Assembly (NCBI RefSeq): GCF_017316305.2 | Contig: NZ_CP147250.1 | Coordinates: 1,976,001-2,040,000, forward strand | Direction of reading: 5' to 3' | DNA: 64,000 nucleotides | Source: Enterococcus sp. DIV1094 | Lineage (GTDB): Bacteria; Bacillota; Bacilli; Lactobacillales; Enterococcaceae | Shown here: positions 1-10,828 of the stretch, piece by piece | Numbering within the stretch: position 1 is the first letter of the stretch | Layout: every line of letters begins with the position of its first letter | Program-made: the position numbers and the translations under genes | Notes under the pieces: generated by a model | The model's input: the letters and a program-made list of their open reading frames with translations, nothing else | Databases searched by the model: none | What the model was told of the DNA's origin: nothing

Positions 1-87
1 AGTCAGTTGATCAGTCACACTATTTTTTAGAAATACGAGGACGATCACTAGACTGGCAAACAAATAAGGACGATATTTTTTTTTCAT
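1..87 (-). CDS. 5' end of an unidentified membrane or secreted protein (runs off the window)
   Basis: A minus-strand reading frame starts with ATG at 87 behind AAAGGAG and stays open to the window edge (29 codons). The visible N-terminus is Lys/Arg-rich (MKKKYRPY) followed by a hydrophobic stretch, as in a signal peptide or first membrane helix. No Cys lipobox is visible, so it does not look like the missing OppA lipoprotein. It is divergent from oppB, leaving about 80 bp between start codons for both promoters. The start is well supported; the function is not known. Confidence 0.55.
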   Translation of the reverse strand, partial: MKKKYRPYLFASLVIVLVFLKNSVTDQLT

Positions 88-167
88 TATTTTGCTCCTT
101 TATCATTGGTTCATTAAATAATGTAGCGAAACATTGATCAGAAGTCAAAAGCTAGGGGGAAACATTC

Positions 168-1109
168 GTGAATAGTTATATAAAATATGTATTAAAACGC
201 GTCTTCTTTATGGTCATCACACTTTGGTTGATTGCAACCATTACATTCTTTTTGATGCAATTATTACCTGGAACACCTTATACGAACCAAGAACGTTTAA
301 GTCCTGAAACGATTGAGATGTTGAATAAGCAAGTCGGTTTGGACAAACCAGTGATCGTTCAATATGGGATCTATCTTTCTAATTTGATCCAAGGAGATTT
401 TGGTATCTCATTCCAATTCAAAAACCAACCAGTTGCTAACTTATTAGCAGGACGAGTAGGACCTTCGTTACAACTTGGGCTACAAGCAATCATTTTCGGA
501 ACATTCTTTGGAACGATCCTAGGAACGATTTCGGCAATGAAACAAAATACTTGGGTCGATACGTCTTCAACATTAGTCGCGATCTTAGGTCGTTCTATCC
601 CTAACTTTGTGTTTGCGGTACTGTTGCAATATATTTTTGCTATCCAATTCCGCGTATTACCAATTGCCAAATGGGATGGGTTCATGTATACGATCTTACC
701 AACGATCGCATTAGCCATGTCGCCATTAGCCGATTCTGCCCGATTCATCCGAACAGAAATGGTGGAAGTGTTGCATAGTGATTATGTTGAACTCGCTCGA
801 GCAAAAGGTTTGAGTCGTTGGGAAATTGCCTTCAAGCATGGCTTACGAAATAGTTTGATCCCATTGATGACGTTGTTAGGACCACTAGCAGTAGCATTGA
901 TGACTGGTTCATTAGTCGTTGAAAATATTTTTGCGATTCCAGGGATCGGTGAGCAATTCGTTAAATCAATTACAACCAATGATTATCCAACGATCATGGC
1001 TGTGACGATCTTGTATTCATTTATGTTGATCTTAGTCATTTTAGTCGTGGATCTACTCTACGGACTAGTTGATCCGAGAATCCGAGTTTCTGAAGGGAGC
1101 CGAAGCTAG
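168..1109 (+). CDS. oppB: Oligopeptide ABC transporter permease OppB
   Basis: Membrane permease of a peptide importer of the OppBCDF type, pairing with OppC to form the translocation channel. The 313-residue length and six predicted hydrophobic segments fit the family; a cytoplasmic EAA-like loop (ELARAKGLSRWEIAFKHGLRN, around residues 207-227) docks with the ATPases. It starts with GTG at 168 behind AGGGGGA. It is the first gene of oppB-oppC-oppD-oppF-tldR, all tightly packed. No substrate-binding oppA is adjacent, so the binding protein must be encoded elsewhere or beyond the left edge. The peptide substrate cannot be told from sequence. Confidence 0.9.
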   Translation: MNSYIKYVLKRVFFMVITLWLIATITFFLMQLLPGTPYTNQERLSPETIEMLNKQVGLDKPVIVQYGIYLSNLIQGDFGISFQFKNQPVANLLAGRVGPSLQLGLQAIIFGTFFGTILGTISAMKQNTWVDTSSTLVAILGRSIPNFVFAVLLQYIFAIQFRVLPIAKWDGFMYTILPTIALAMSPLADSARFIRTEMVEVLHSDYVELARAKGLSRWEIAFKHGLRNSLIPLMTLLGPLAVALMTGSLVVENIFAIPGIGEQFVKSITTNDYPTIMAVTILYSFMLILVILVVDLLYGLVDPRIRVSEGSRS

Positions 1110-2153
1110 ATGGAATTGATACCTAAACGTTACGAAACAATTGCAGAAATACCTGCAGATGAATTTTTACCCTTACAAAAAAATACAGAAGAAGAACGTG
1201 AAAAAATCGAAGCTCCTTCACTGAATTTTATTCAAGATTCTTGGCGTCGATTGAAGAAAAACAAAGCGGCAGTTATTTCCATGGGGCTACTATTGACGAT
1301 CATCTTTATCTCGATCATCACGATTTTTGTTTCTCCTCACGATCCAACTGCTCAAAATGTGGATTATATCAACTTGCCACCCCGTATTCCTGGCATCGAT
1401 ATCGATGGCCTGAATGGGAAAGCAATGGTTGCAGGTGAGTTAGTCGATAAATATGCACAAGCAAATGTTCCAGCAGACGTGAACTACTTTTTAGGAACAG
1501 ATGGTTTAGGACGTGATGTGTTAAGTCGTTTGTTCATGGGAACACGGATCTCCTTGTTGATTGCATTTATCGCGGCCTTACTAGATGTAACGATCGGTGT
1601 GGCGTATGGTTTGATCTCTGGTTTATTAGGTGGTCGTGTAGATAATGCGATGCAACGTTTCTTAGAAGTCTTATCTGGTATTCCTAACTTAGTCGTAATG
1701 ATCTTGATGTTAGTCGTTTTTGAACCAGGGATCTTCTCGATCGTAGCAGCGATGGCGATCACGAACTGGATTCCAATGGCGCGGATCGTCAGGGCGCAAA
1801 CATTGAAATTAAAAGACCAAGAGTATGTATTAGCAGGGATGACGTTAGGTGAATCCAAATGGAAGATCGCCTTTAAACATATCTTGCCAAACATCTCGAG
1901 CGTGATCATCATCCAAATGATGTTCAGTATCCCATCAGCGATTTTCTTCGAAGCTTTCTTAAGCTTCATCGGTCTAGGCTTGACACCTCCTTCTGCTTCA
2001 TTGGGAACGATGTTGAGCGATGGCTATAAAACATTCTTATACTTGCCGTATCTATTATGGATTCCGGCAGCAACTTTATCGGTGATCATGATTGGTTTCA
2101 ACCTATTAGCAGATGGCTTACGTGATGCCTTTGATCCTAAAATGAAAGAGTGA
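1110..2153 (+). CDS. oppC: Oligopeptide ABC transporter permease OppC
   Basis: Second permease of the peptide importer. It has an N-terminal cytoplasmic region of about 50 residues, a first helix (around 55-75), a large external loop, then the core with the GTDGLGRDVLSR motif typical of OppC/DppC (around 129-140) and an EAA loop near residue 245. Its ATG follows the oppB stop directly, with GGGAG at about 1095. The 347-residue length is normal. It works as a heterodimer with OppB. Confidence 0.9.
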   Translation: MELIPKRYETIAEIPADEFLPLQKNTEEEREKIEAPSLNFIQDSWRRLKKNKAAVISMGLLLTIIFISIITIFVSPHDPTAQNVDYINLPPRIPGIDIDGLNGKAMVAGELVDKYAQANVPADVNYFLGTDGLGRDVLSRLFMGTRISLLIAFIAALLDVTIGVAYGLISGLLGGRVDNAMQRFLEVLSGIPNLVVMILMLVVFEPGIFSIVAAMAITNWIPMARIVRAQTLKLKDQEYVLAGMTLGESKWKIAFKHILPNISSVIIIQMMFSIPSAIFFEAFLSFIGLGLTPPSASLGTMLSDGYKTFLYLPYLLWIPAATLSVIMIGFNLLADGLRDAFDPKMKE

Positions 2154-2158
2154 GTACG

Positions 2159-3241
2159 ATGACGAAAATTCTTGAAGTAAAGAACTTACAAATCTCCTTT
2201 GATACCTATGCTGGGAAAGTCCAAGCAATCCGAGGCGTCGATTTTCATTTGAACAAAGGTGAAACATTGGCGATCGTTGGTGAATCCGGTAGTGGGAAAT
2301 CCGTAACGACTAGAAGTATCATGCGTTTACTTTCAAGTAACGCATCGATCGATTCAGGTGAGATTTTATTCAAAGGACAAAATATTGTTGATAAAACAGA
2401 AAAAGAAATGCAAAAGATTCGTGGAAAAGAAATCGCAATGATCTTCCAAGATCCGATGACATCATTAGATCCAACGATGACGATCGGCAAACAAGTAGCA
2501 GAATCTTTACGTAAGCACAATAAAGTATCGAAAAAAGAAGGACAAAAAGCCGCTTTAGACTTATTGAATCTTGTAGGGATACCGGATGCTGAAAAACGTA
2601 TCCACAGCTATCCCCATCAATTTTCAGGAGGACAGCGTCAACGGATCGTCATTGCGATTGCGTTGATTTGTTATCCAGAGATCTTGATTGCAGATGAACC
2701 AACGACTGCTCTAGATGTGACGATCCAAGCACAGATTTTAGAATTGTTGAAAAAAATCCAATCAAAGATCGATACATCGATCATTTTTATCACCCATGAC
2801 CTTGGTGTTGTGGCAAACGTCGCCGATCGAGTAGCCGTGATGTATGGTGGGAAAATCATTGAAGTCGGTACGTCTGAAGAGATTTTCTACAATCCACAGC
2901 ATCCATATACTTGGGGCTTACTTGGCTCCATGCCTACGTTGGAAAGTGGCAATGACCGCTTATATGCGATCCCAGGTTCGCCACCGGATCTTTTGAATCC
3001 GCCAAAAGGCGATGCGTTCTATCCACGGAATGAGTTTGCATTGAAGATCGATGCCGAACAAGCTCCACCGTTTTTCGAATTATCACCAACACATCAAGCG
3101 GCTACTTGGCTATTAGCCCCACAAGCACCTAAAGTGACGCCACCGGAAGAAATCCAACGGCGCTGGGCGATTTTTCAAGAAAAGCAAAAAGCACATGGCC
3201 AAGGGGGACTGAACAATGAACAAAAAACTGCTCGAGGTTAA
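2159..3241 (+). CDS. oppD: Oligopeptide ABC transporter ATPase OppD
   Basis: Cytoplasmic ATPase powering peptide uptake. Walker [12 protein letters not shown] signature FSGGQRQR, Walker [13 protein letters not shown] and the H-loop THDLGV are all present, with the C-terminal oligopeptide-transporter extension. I place the start at ATG 2159 because AAAGAG at 2145-2150 is well spaced for it; an in-frame GTG at 2150 overlapping the oppC stop is the alternative. It overlaps the start of oppF, indicating translational coupling. Confidence 0.9.
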   Translation: MTKILEVKNLQISFDTYAGKVQAIRGVDFHLNKGETLAIVGESGSGKSVTTRSIMRLLSSNASIDSGEILFKGQNIVDKTEKEMQKIRGKEIAMIFQDPMTSLDPTMTIGKQVAESLRKHNKVSKKEGQKAALDLLNLVGIPDAEKRIHSYPHQFSGGQRQRIVIAIALICYPEILIADEPTTALDVTIQAQILELLKKIQSKIDTSIIFITHDLGVVANVADRVAVMYGGKIIEVGTSEEIFYNPQHPYTWGLLGSMPTLESGNDRLYAIPGSPPDLLNPPKGDAFYPRNEFALKIDAEQAPPFFELSPTHQAATWLLAPQAPKVTPPEEIQRRWAIFQEKQKAHGQGGLNNEQKTARG

Positions 3242-4169
3242 AGGCTTAAAACAGTATTTCAATGTCGGAAAGAAAAATGAAGTTCATGCGGTGAATGACA
3301 TCAGTTTCCACATTTATGAAGGAGAAACATTTGGTTTAGTTGGTGAGTCTGGTAGTGGGAAATCAACAACTGGACGTACGATCATCCGTTTGAATGAACC
3401 GACGGGTGGCGAGATTTTATTTGACGGTCAAGATGTGACGAAGCTAAAAGGAAAAGAAGCGATGACCAAGTTTCGTCATGAAGTGCAAATGATTTTCCAA
3501 GACCCTTATGCTTCATTGAATCCAAGAATGAAAGTCCGTGACATCATTGCAGAAGGCATCGATGTCAACGGATTAGCTAAATCACCCGAAGAACGTGCAA
3601 CAAAAGTCAATGAATTACTAAAAACTGTTGGCTTGAATCCCAGTCACGGCACACGTTACCCACATGAATTTTCAGGTGGGCAGCGTCAACGGATCGGGAT
3701 TGCCCGAGCATTAGCGGTCAATCCTAAGTTTATCATTTGTGATGAACCGATCTCCGCTTTAGACGTATCGATCCAAGCACAAGTAGTCAACCTTTTACAA
3801 GACTTGCAAAAAGAACAAGGCTTGACTTACTTGTTTATTGCCCATGACTTATCTATGGTGAAACATATCAGTGACCGTATCGGTGTGATGCACAATGGCT
3901 TGTTACTAGAAATGGGAACAAGTGAAGAAATCTATAATCATGGGGTACATCCTTATACAGAAAGTTTACTCTCAGCGATTCCTTTGCCTGACCCAGACCA
4001 TGAACGTCAACGTCGTCGAATCAAGTATCAACCTGAACCAGACGATGGAAAAGCTCGTTCGTTGCGAGAGATCGCACCAGAGCATTTCGTTTATGCAACG
4101 GAGCAAGAAGTTGCTTATTATGCAAAAAAATTAAAACGGCAAAAGGAAGCCTTGCTAGTCGCAAACTAG
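3216..4169 (+). CDS. oppF: Oligopeptide ABC transporter ATPase OppF
   Basis: Second ATPase of the importer, forming a heterodimer with OppD. Motifs seen: Walker [25 protein letters not shown], Walker [15 protein letters not shown], and the switch region IAHDLSMV. The C-terminal oligopeptide/dipeptide extension ([12 protein letters not shown]) is present. The 317-residue length is usual. Its ATG lies within the oppD 3' end behind an AAGGGGGA site. It is followed 13 bp later by a TnpB-like gene, the arrangement that defines oppF-associated TldRs. Confidence 0.92.
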   Translation: MNKKLLEVKGLKQYFNVGKKNEVHAVNDISFHIYEGETFGLVGESGSGKSTTGRTIIRLNEPTGGEILFDGQDVTKLKGKEAMTKFRHEVQMIFQDPYASLNPRMKVRDIIAEGIDVNGLAKSPEERATKVNELLKTVGLNPSHGTRYPHEFSGGQRQRIGIARALAVNPKFIICDEPISALDVSIQAQVVNLLQDLQKEQGLTYLFIAHDLSMVKHISDRIGVMHNGLLLEMGTSEEIYNHGVHPYTESLLSAIPLPDPDHERQRRRIKYQPEPDDGKARSLREIAPEHFVYATEQEVAYYAKKLKRQKEALLVAN

Positions 4170-4182
4170 GAGGGAGAAGCCG

Positions 4183-5190
4183 ATGCTAAAAGCCTTTAAA
4201 TTTCGAATTTATCCCACTGCTTCACAAAAACAGTGGTTGATCCAAACATTTGGTTGTGTGCGTTTCACTTACAATCATTTATTAAAAGCCAGACAAGCGT
4301 ATTATTTGGAAACAAAAGAAATCGATTATACGTTGACACCTGCTTCTTTAAAAAAACAATATCCTTTTTTAAAGGAAGTCGATAGTTTAGCCTTAGCGAA
4401 TGCCCAATTAAACTTGGATCGTGCATTTCGTAATTATTTTAAAGGACGCGCAAGCTTCCCCAAACTGAAAAATAAAAAAAGTATTTGGCAGTCGTATACG
4501 ACGAACAACCAAAAGGGAACGATCTATTTAGAAGAAACATACATCAAACTGCCAAAGTTAAAAGAGAAGATCCGCATCCATGCCCATCGTCCGATCGAAG
4601 GAACGATTCGTTCAGCGACGATCTCCTCTCGTTACAATGAGCTGTTTTATGTGTCATTGCTTTGTGAAGTTCCCCAAAAAACAATGGAAGCATCAAATAA
4701 ATGGATCGGGATCGCCTATGATCCAGATCGTCTAGTGGAGATGTCCACACCGATCGATATCTCGGTCCCTAAATTCAAACACGTCGATCGGCAGCTTGTT
4801 CGAGCAAAAAGAAAGCTTGTGATCAAAGGTCGGGCAGCGCAACACAGACGGACACACGTTGAAAGAGTTAAAAATTACCAAAAACAAAAACGAAAAATCA
4901 AAGACCTGTATTTAAAACAAAAATTTCAACGAGAAGACTATTTTGAACAAATTTCAGGAACGGTCATCCGTAACTATGATTATTTGTTTGTCGAATCGAT
5001 TTCAGCAGACTGTTCAGAAGGTGAGTTTTCAATCCAAGATTGGCATAAGCTATTAGCAAAACTCCAGTACAAATCGCAATGGTACAGCAAAAAGCTAGTA
5101 TTGATCGATATGCAGGAACAAACGAATCCTTCCACAGGAAAAAAGAGTCTGGAATTAGTTGAAATAGGAAAACAAGTTCTGTTTGAATAA
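4183..5190 (+). CDS. tldR: TnpB-like nuclease-dead protein, oppF-associated TldR (putative RNA-guided transcription repressor)
   Basis: A 335-residue TnpB/OrfB homologue: N-terminal REC/wedge part begins MLKAFKFRIYPT and continues with the FGCVRFTYNHLL motif. The nuclease site is lost. The RuvC-I motif reads IGIAYD (175-180) with Ala178 where TnpB has Asp; RuvC-II Glu271 (LFVESIS) remains; after WYSKKLVLIDMQ the two CxxC pairs and the RuvC-III Asp are missing, replaced by a short non-homologous tail. The frame is intact with a strong AGGAGGGAG site, and no tnpA or left end is present. Gene position, 13 bp after oppF, matches the described Enterococcus TldR clade, which represses promoters using a short guide RNA. 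The function here is inferred from that family. Confidence 0.87.
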   Translation: MLKAFKFRIYPTASQKQWLIQTFGCVRFTYNHLLKARQAYYLETKEIDYTLTPASLKKQYPFLKEVDSLALANAQLNLDRAFRNYFKGRASFPKLKNKKSIWQSYTTNNQKGTIYLEETYIKLPKLKEKIRIHAHRPIEGTIRSATISSRYNELFYVSLLCEVPQKTMEASNKWIGIAYDPDRLVEMSTPIDISVPKFKHVDRQLVRAKRKLVIKGRAAQHRRTHVERVKNYQKQKRKIKDLYLKQKFQREDYFEQISGTVIRNYDYLFVESISADCSEGEFSIQDWHKLLAKLQYKSQWYSKKLVLIDMQEQTNPSTGKKSLELVEIGKQVLFE

Positions 5191-5293
5191 AAAAACTGGT
5201 AGGGGCGCCAGGGTTCGCCTTGTTTATAAAAAACAACTATTGTTTTTGTTTCTAGGAATTTCTTTAAGAAAAGCTCACTAATTATGACAAACC
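5191..5293 (+). ncRNA. Putative TldR guide RNA (scaffold plus guide)
   Basis: The non-coding stretch after tldR resembles a transposon right end and is followed at once by a terminator. Two foldable parts are visible: GGCG/CGCC arms around a GTTCGCC loop near 5204-5219, and AAAACAA/TTGTTTT arms near 5230-5247. The scaffold appears to end in GCTCAC (5273-5278), comparable to the TTCAC end of the tnpB remnant at 50955. The next 15 nt, TAATTATGACAAACC (5279-5293), are the predicted guide. The true 5' end probably lies inside tldR. Boundaries are inferred. Confidence 0.6.
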
Positions 5294-5294
5294 A

Positions 5295-5335
5295 AAAAAG
5301 AGGAGAAGAGCATTTACTGCCCTTCACCTCTTTTT
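5295..5335 (+). terminator. Bidirectional intrinsic terminator after the opp-tldR operon and guide RNA
   Basis: AAAAAGAGG pairs with CCTCTTTTT, with inner GAAG/CTTC and GCA/TGC pairs and a five-base loop. It starts directly after the predicted guide and overlaps the stop of the convergent NUDIX gene. Confidence 0.8.
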
Positions 5336-6155
5336 ATTCTGTATGCCCAGGTTTTAATTGATAGATTTTTGAAGGACGTCCGATCCCAACTGGACGTTCG
5401 CCGATTTCATCAAAGTACTGTAACATTGCTTTTTTAAAATTGGAATGATCGATCATTTTAAAATCGATCCCTAAAAATTTAGCAAATACTTTACGTGCTT
5501 CTGTGATCGTGAAGTCTTTTCCTAGAACTTGAAGCACCTGTGGCTCATGTTCCATTTTATTGACGACACGGTTGAAGGCTTTGACAATGATCTCGCTGTG
5601 GTCAAAGGCTAACGTGTCTTTGCCGGAAGATTCACTTGTCGTTAAATCAAGCGTGATTGCCACCTCACCACTCGATAAATGAAGCTTGTTTGCATTGCGT
5701 TCCAGAGAAAACCATTGGACTTCTTTGGCATCGTCTCCAGCAATCAAAGGTTCTTCACCGATAAAGGCGAGATAGCTGACTGTGACGACCCAGCCACGAG
5801 GGTCACGGTTTGGTGTACTGAAGGTATGCAGTTGTTCAATATTTTCTTCTGAGATGACAACGCCAGTTTCTTCCTTGGTTTCTCTTAAGACGCTGGCACC
5901 TGTCGATTCATTCTTTTGGACGAATCCTCCAGGAAGTGCCCAGGAATTTCGATAAGGATGGCTTTTACGCTGGATAAGCAAAACTTTTAATTGATCTTCT
6001 TCTTTGTTATAGCAGAGTAAAACGATATCGACTGTCAAGGAAGGTTTCTCATATTCAGGCCGCTCTTGGTCTTGGTACCAAGCTAAGAAATCGGCTTCCG
6101 GTGCTTCTTGTTCATAATAGGTTTTTTCTTCTTCTTTTGAATGAAAGTGTTCCAC
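5334..6155 (-). CDS. NUDIX domain protein with C-terminal winged helix, NrtR-like regulator
   Basis: A perfect NUDIX box is seen: G77-x5-E83-x7-R91-E92-x2-E95-E96-x-G98. The family hydrolyses or binds nucleoside diphosphates linked to another group. Beyond residue 190 a winged-helix-like domain follows (LGKDFTITEARKVFAKFL), the architecture of NrtR, which binds ADP-ribose and represses NAD genes. The 273-residue length is slightly longer than NrtR because of an acidic N-terminal extension. GTG start at 6155 behind GGGAGGTG. With an intact NUDIX box it could still be a hydrolase. No NrtR target is evident nearby, so the regulatory role is inferred. Confidence 0.75.
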   Translation of the reverse strand: MEHFHSKEEEKTYYEQEAPEADFLAWYQDQERPEYEKPSLTVDIVLLCYNKEEDQLKVLLIQRKSHPYRNSWALPGGFVQKNESTGASVLRETKEETGVVISEENIEQLHTFSTPNRDPRGWVVTVSYLAFIGEEPLIAGDDAKEVQWFSLERNANKLHLSSGEVAITLDLTTSESSGKDTLAFDHSEIIVKAFNRVVNKMEHEPQVLQVLGKDFTITEARKVFAKFLGIDFKMIDHSNFKKAMLQYFDEIGERPVGIGRPSKIYQLKPGHTE

Positions 6156-6246
6156 GTTTTCACCTCCCGTTAGATTAAGGCGCTTTTTACATTATTGTAG
6201 CAGAATCTCAAGTAAAACCAAAGATTTCTAGACAAATAAATCAAAC

Positions 6247-6525
6247 TCATAGTTGAAAGAGAAACGGTAAGAGTAGATTAAATAGGAAGAAAAGCAAATA
6301 AAAAGGGAGAAGCTTTTGTTTTTCTTCTCGAATGGCGAAAAATCCACAGACAACGATGTACACTGCTAGGACAACTCGAAGGATCATTGAGAGTAAAAGA
6401 AACGTGTTCAGCTGTCCATGAAGATTGAAATAACCGTATAAACGTAAATAATAGAAACTAAATAGTAGATGGACGAGCGAAAGTAAAGTAATACTGATAA
6501 TAAATAATTTGTGCTTTTTTGTCAT
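6247..6525 (-). CDS. Small three-helix membrane protein of unknown function
   Basis: About 92 residues with three hydrophobic segments (around residues 5-28, 37-62 and 68-90) and a short basic loop between the second and third. I take the internal ATG at 6525 rather than the TTG nine bases upstream. The ribosome binding site is weak. I do not recognise a family. Lies alone between the NUDIX gene and metG. Confidence 0.55.
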   Translation of the reverse strand: MTKKHKLFIISITLLSLVHLLFSFYYLRLYGYFNLHGQLNTFLLLSMILRVVLAVYIVVCGFFAIREEKQKLLPFYLLFFLFNLLLPFLFQL

Positions 6526-6748
6526 TAGTCTCAAAACCTTTTCTTATATGATATTGCTTATTATAACATGTTTGTAAAGCAGAGAATGGCGTGTAGGCAA
6601 TCTAAAAGAAAAACGAGTGATTGGTTGAGCAGGGAAGTGAGTGACATCTCACTATAACAGAAGTTCTTGATCGATATTTTTATGAAAGAATCGAACATTG
6701 TAACATTTCGGGAGTTATCAAAAAAAGCTAACAGCGTATTCATTTTAT

Positions 6749-6756
6749 GGTATACT
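6749..6756 (+). promoter_or_regulatory. Extended -10 promoter element upstream of metG
   Basis: TGGTATACT gives a TG-extended -10 hexamer (TATACT 6751-6756) about 46 bp before the metG ATG. No good -35 is visible, which extended -10 promoters tolerate. No T-box structure was seen in the leader. Confidence 0.5.
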
Positions 6757-6787
6757 AGCAAGGAAACGAATTCGCACCATGCGATAA

Positions 6788-8812
<2,025 letters not shown>

Positions 8813-8862
8813 AATGCAATAACTAATAGAGGTTTCAACAAAAATATTTAGCCTCGGTAAAT

Positions 8863-8916
8863 AAGACGACAACCACAAAATCGATGTTCAGATTTTGTGG
8901 TTGTCGTCTTGTTCTT
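8863..8916 (+). terminator. Intrinsic terminator after metG
   Basis: A long perfect hairpin, AAGACGACAACCACAAAATC with its complement ending at 8910, followed by TGTTCTTT. The stem is symmetric, so it may also stop transcription arriving from the convergent regulator gene. Confidence 0.8.
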
Positions 8917-8950
8917 TGGCTCGTTAATTAAAACGAAAACTATAGGTATT

Positions 8951-9643
8951 CTATTCACTGATCACACGTAATAACTCATTGAATGAGGCGATGCCCTTGA
9001 TTTGTTCCAATAAGATGCCATCGATTTGCTGTAAGGTATTAACGGCAATTTCTCTGGTATGGCTGATTTCATTGTTATCAAGTCTTTCAAGTACTTCTTT
9101 CACACTTTCTAAGGAAAATACGGCACGTTGTACGGTTCTAATAATGAAAACTCTTCTAATATCGTAAATATTGAACTCTCGAAATCGACTATCCTTATTC
9201 CGAGTCGGCTTTAGTAATCCTTCTTTTTCCCAGTGGCGAATGGCAGATGTCGATACAGTTGCTTCCTTGGCAACTTCGCCAATCGAAAAGTGTTTTTTAT
9301 CTTTATATTTTGGCGTACTTGATAGAGCAGTTGGGTCAAGTATAGCGATGGTATGTTTGACTATTTGCTTTTCTGTATGAAGTTTTACTTGTTCATCATT
9401 GATCTTCCAAAGAACTTTTGTCATTTCCCCCGTCATAACTAAAGGCATGATCTCTTTTATAAAATCCATACCAAAACCAGGAAGCATCGATCGGATACAA
9501 CGAAAATATGCTTGATGTTCATAGGTGTAGATTCGATAGCCATTTTTTGCTCGTTCGACTTTAGGGATGATCCCCCAAGACTCATAGTGTCTTAACGCAC
9601 TTGTACTAATATTCAATTATTTTGCAATTTCGTTGCCTCTCAT
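8951..9643 (-). pseudogene. MerR-family regulator with two HTH domains, interrupted by a nonsense codon
   Basis: The natural start is ATG at 9643 behind AGAGGTG; it reads eight codons (MRGNEIAK) and then meets TAA at 9617-9619. Reading on in frame gives a canonical MerR first helix-turn-helix (LNISTSALRHYESWGIIPKV) and a second complete MerR domain near residues 105-170 (FSIGEVAKEATVSTSAIRHWEKEGLL). Restart at TTG 9616 would give 221 residues lacking the first helix of domain 1. Divergent from the VOC gene, its likely target. It could be inactive or work through domain 2 only. The rest of the frame is intact, so the mutation looks recent. Confidence 0.75.
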
Positions 9644-9664
9644 TCTTATACACCTCTACTTTTC

Positions 9665-9694
9665 ATTATAATTAAACTTTAAAGTTCATGACAA
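9665..9694 (-). promoter_or_regulatory. MerR-type promoter with palindromic operator
   Basis: On the minus strand TTGTCA (9689-9694) and TATAAT (9665-9670) are separated by 18 bp. A perfect 12-bp palindrome AACTTTAAAGTT (9675-9686) sits within the spacer, the layout used by MerR-family regulators. It serves the broken regulator gene and suggests autoregulation. Confidence 0.7.
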
Positions 9695-9820
9695 CTTATA
9701 TTTCCAAATATATGATCAAATATACGTTTATTTGTTGAAACATTAGCATTTGCATTAATTTGCTATGATTATTGTAGGGAATAAAATTTCTACCAATTTA
9801 GTTTTAAGGGAGGCAATTCA

Positions 9821-10540
9821 ATGAATGAAATCATCGTTAAAAAGAGTGTACCATTATTGCCAGCTGTTTCAATGGAACAGACAGTTGCATTTTATAAGGA
9901 ACTTGGTTTTACTAATCTATATGAGAACAAAAAACGTTCACGCGGGTATGCAATCATGGATAATGGGTATTTAAATTTTCAACTCTACAGCTATAAAAAA
10001 TTGACAGTACCTACGCCAACGAATATGTATTTATATGAAGTTGAGAATATTGATTCGTTATACGAACTTTTTATATCGAATTATAAACAGATCCATGGGA
10101 AGGTTCCGCCAAGAAATGGCTTACCTAGAGTGGGGATTCCAAAGAATTTAGATGCTGATAGAAGATTTAGTATAACTGATCCTAATGGGAATCATTTCAT
10201 TTTTTCACAACCTTATAGTCATAAAAGAGAGCACTCAGACAAATCAAGATTTGAAAAATTATATTGGGAAAGTAACACGCTTGCTTATTCCCACGAAAGC
10301 CCGATTGAAGCTAAAAAAATGCTTGAAAGTGCAATATCAAGAGCGGACCTACAATCAGAATTACCTGAAGTTGTCTTTCAAGTATATGTACTCTTAACGG
10401 ATGTTTCAATTCTTTTAGGCGATACAAAAAGTGCAAAAAAATATTATAGTGATGCAAGTCATTGGTTTGGAAAAATAGGCAATCAGACAGTCGAAGATTT
10501 AGCAGATTCGATCGAACAGTATCAAAGATTTGATGTATAA
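9821..10540 (+). CDS. VOC-superfamily (glyoxalase/bleomycin-resistance-like) protein with helical C-terminal extension
   Basis: Residues 5-130 fit the vicinal-oxygen-chelate fold: PLLPAVSMEQTVAFYKELGF at the start and FSITDPNGNHFIFSQP at the end of the domain. A further 110 residues look helical and TPR-like (EAKKMLESAISRADLQ) and are unusual for the family. VOC proteins include glyoxalases, metal-dependent dioxygenases and drug-binding resistance proteins; substrate cannot be told here. Divergent from the MerR-type gene, so probably drug- or stress-responsive. ATG at 9821 behind GGGAGG. Confidence 0.75.
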   Translation: MNEIIVKKSVPLLPAVSMEQTVAFYKELGFTNLYENKKRSRGYAIMDNGYLNFQLYSYKKLTVPTPTNMYLYEVENIDSLYELFISNYKQIHGKVPPRNGLPRVGIPKNLDADRRFSITDPNGNHFIFSQPYSHKREHSDKSRFEKLYWESNTLAYSHESPIEAKKMLESAISRADLQSELPEVVFQVYVLLTDVSILLGDTKSAKKYYSDASHWFGKIGNQTVEDLADSIEQYQRFDV

Positions 10541-10828
10541 AAAGATGGATAGGTTGACTCAGACATCGAGCATTTTTTCTTGGATAAAGTTTTTGTGTAG
10601 AGCTAGAATAATAGCCTATCGAAACTAAATCTTTCTTTCATAATCATTGTTCAATGAAATTTTCGAAATGTCACAGCTAAACAAAACATACATGTTACAA
10701 TAAGAAAGAAAAGTGTCTAGGTATAAAAAGTAAAGAGTCCAAACCGAGTCATCAGATTATTGGTTTAGACAGAATGATTTATGAAATATAGGATAACTAC
10801 GCTACCTATTGGGAGAGGAGGAATAAAG

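Noticed and set aside
3..133. Plus-strand open frame before oppB that might have been the end of oppA
   Set aside because: Translation (rich in Phe, Ser, Asn) does not resemble an OppA C-terminus, while the minus-strand frame has a proper start and ribosome binding site.
4964..5327. Minus-strand frames over the tldR 3' end and its RNA
   Set aside because: No ribosome binding site, antisense to tldR, and composition unlike real proteins.
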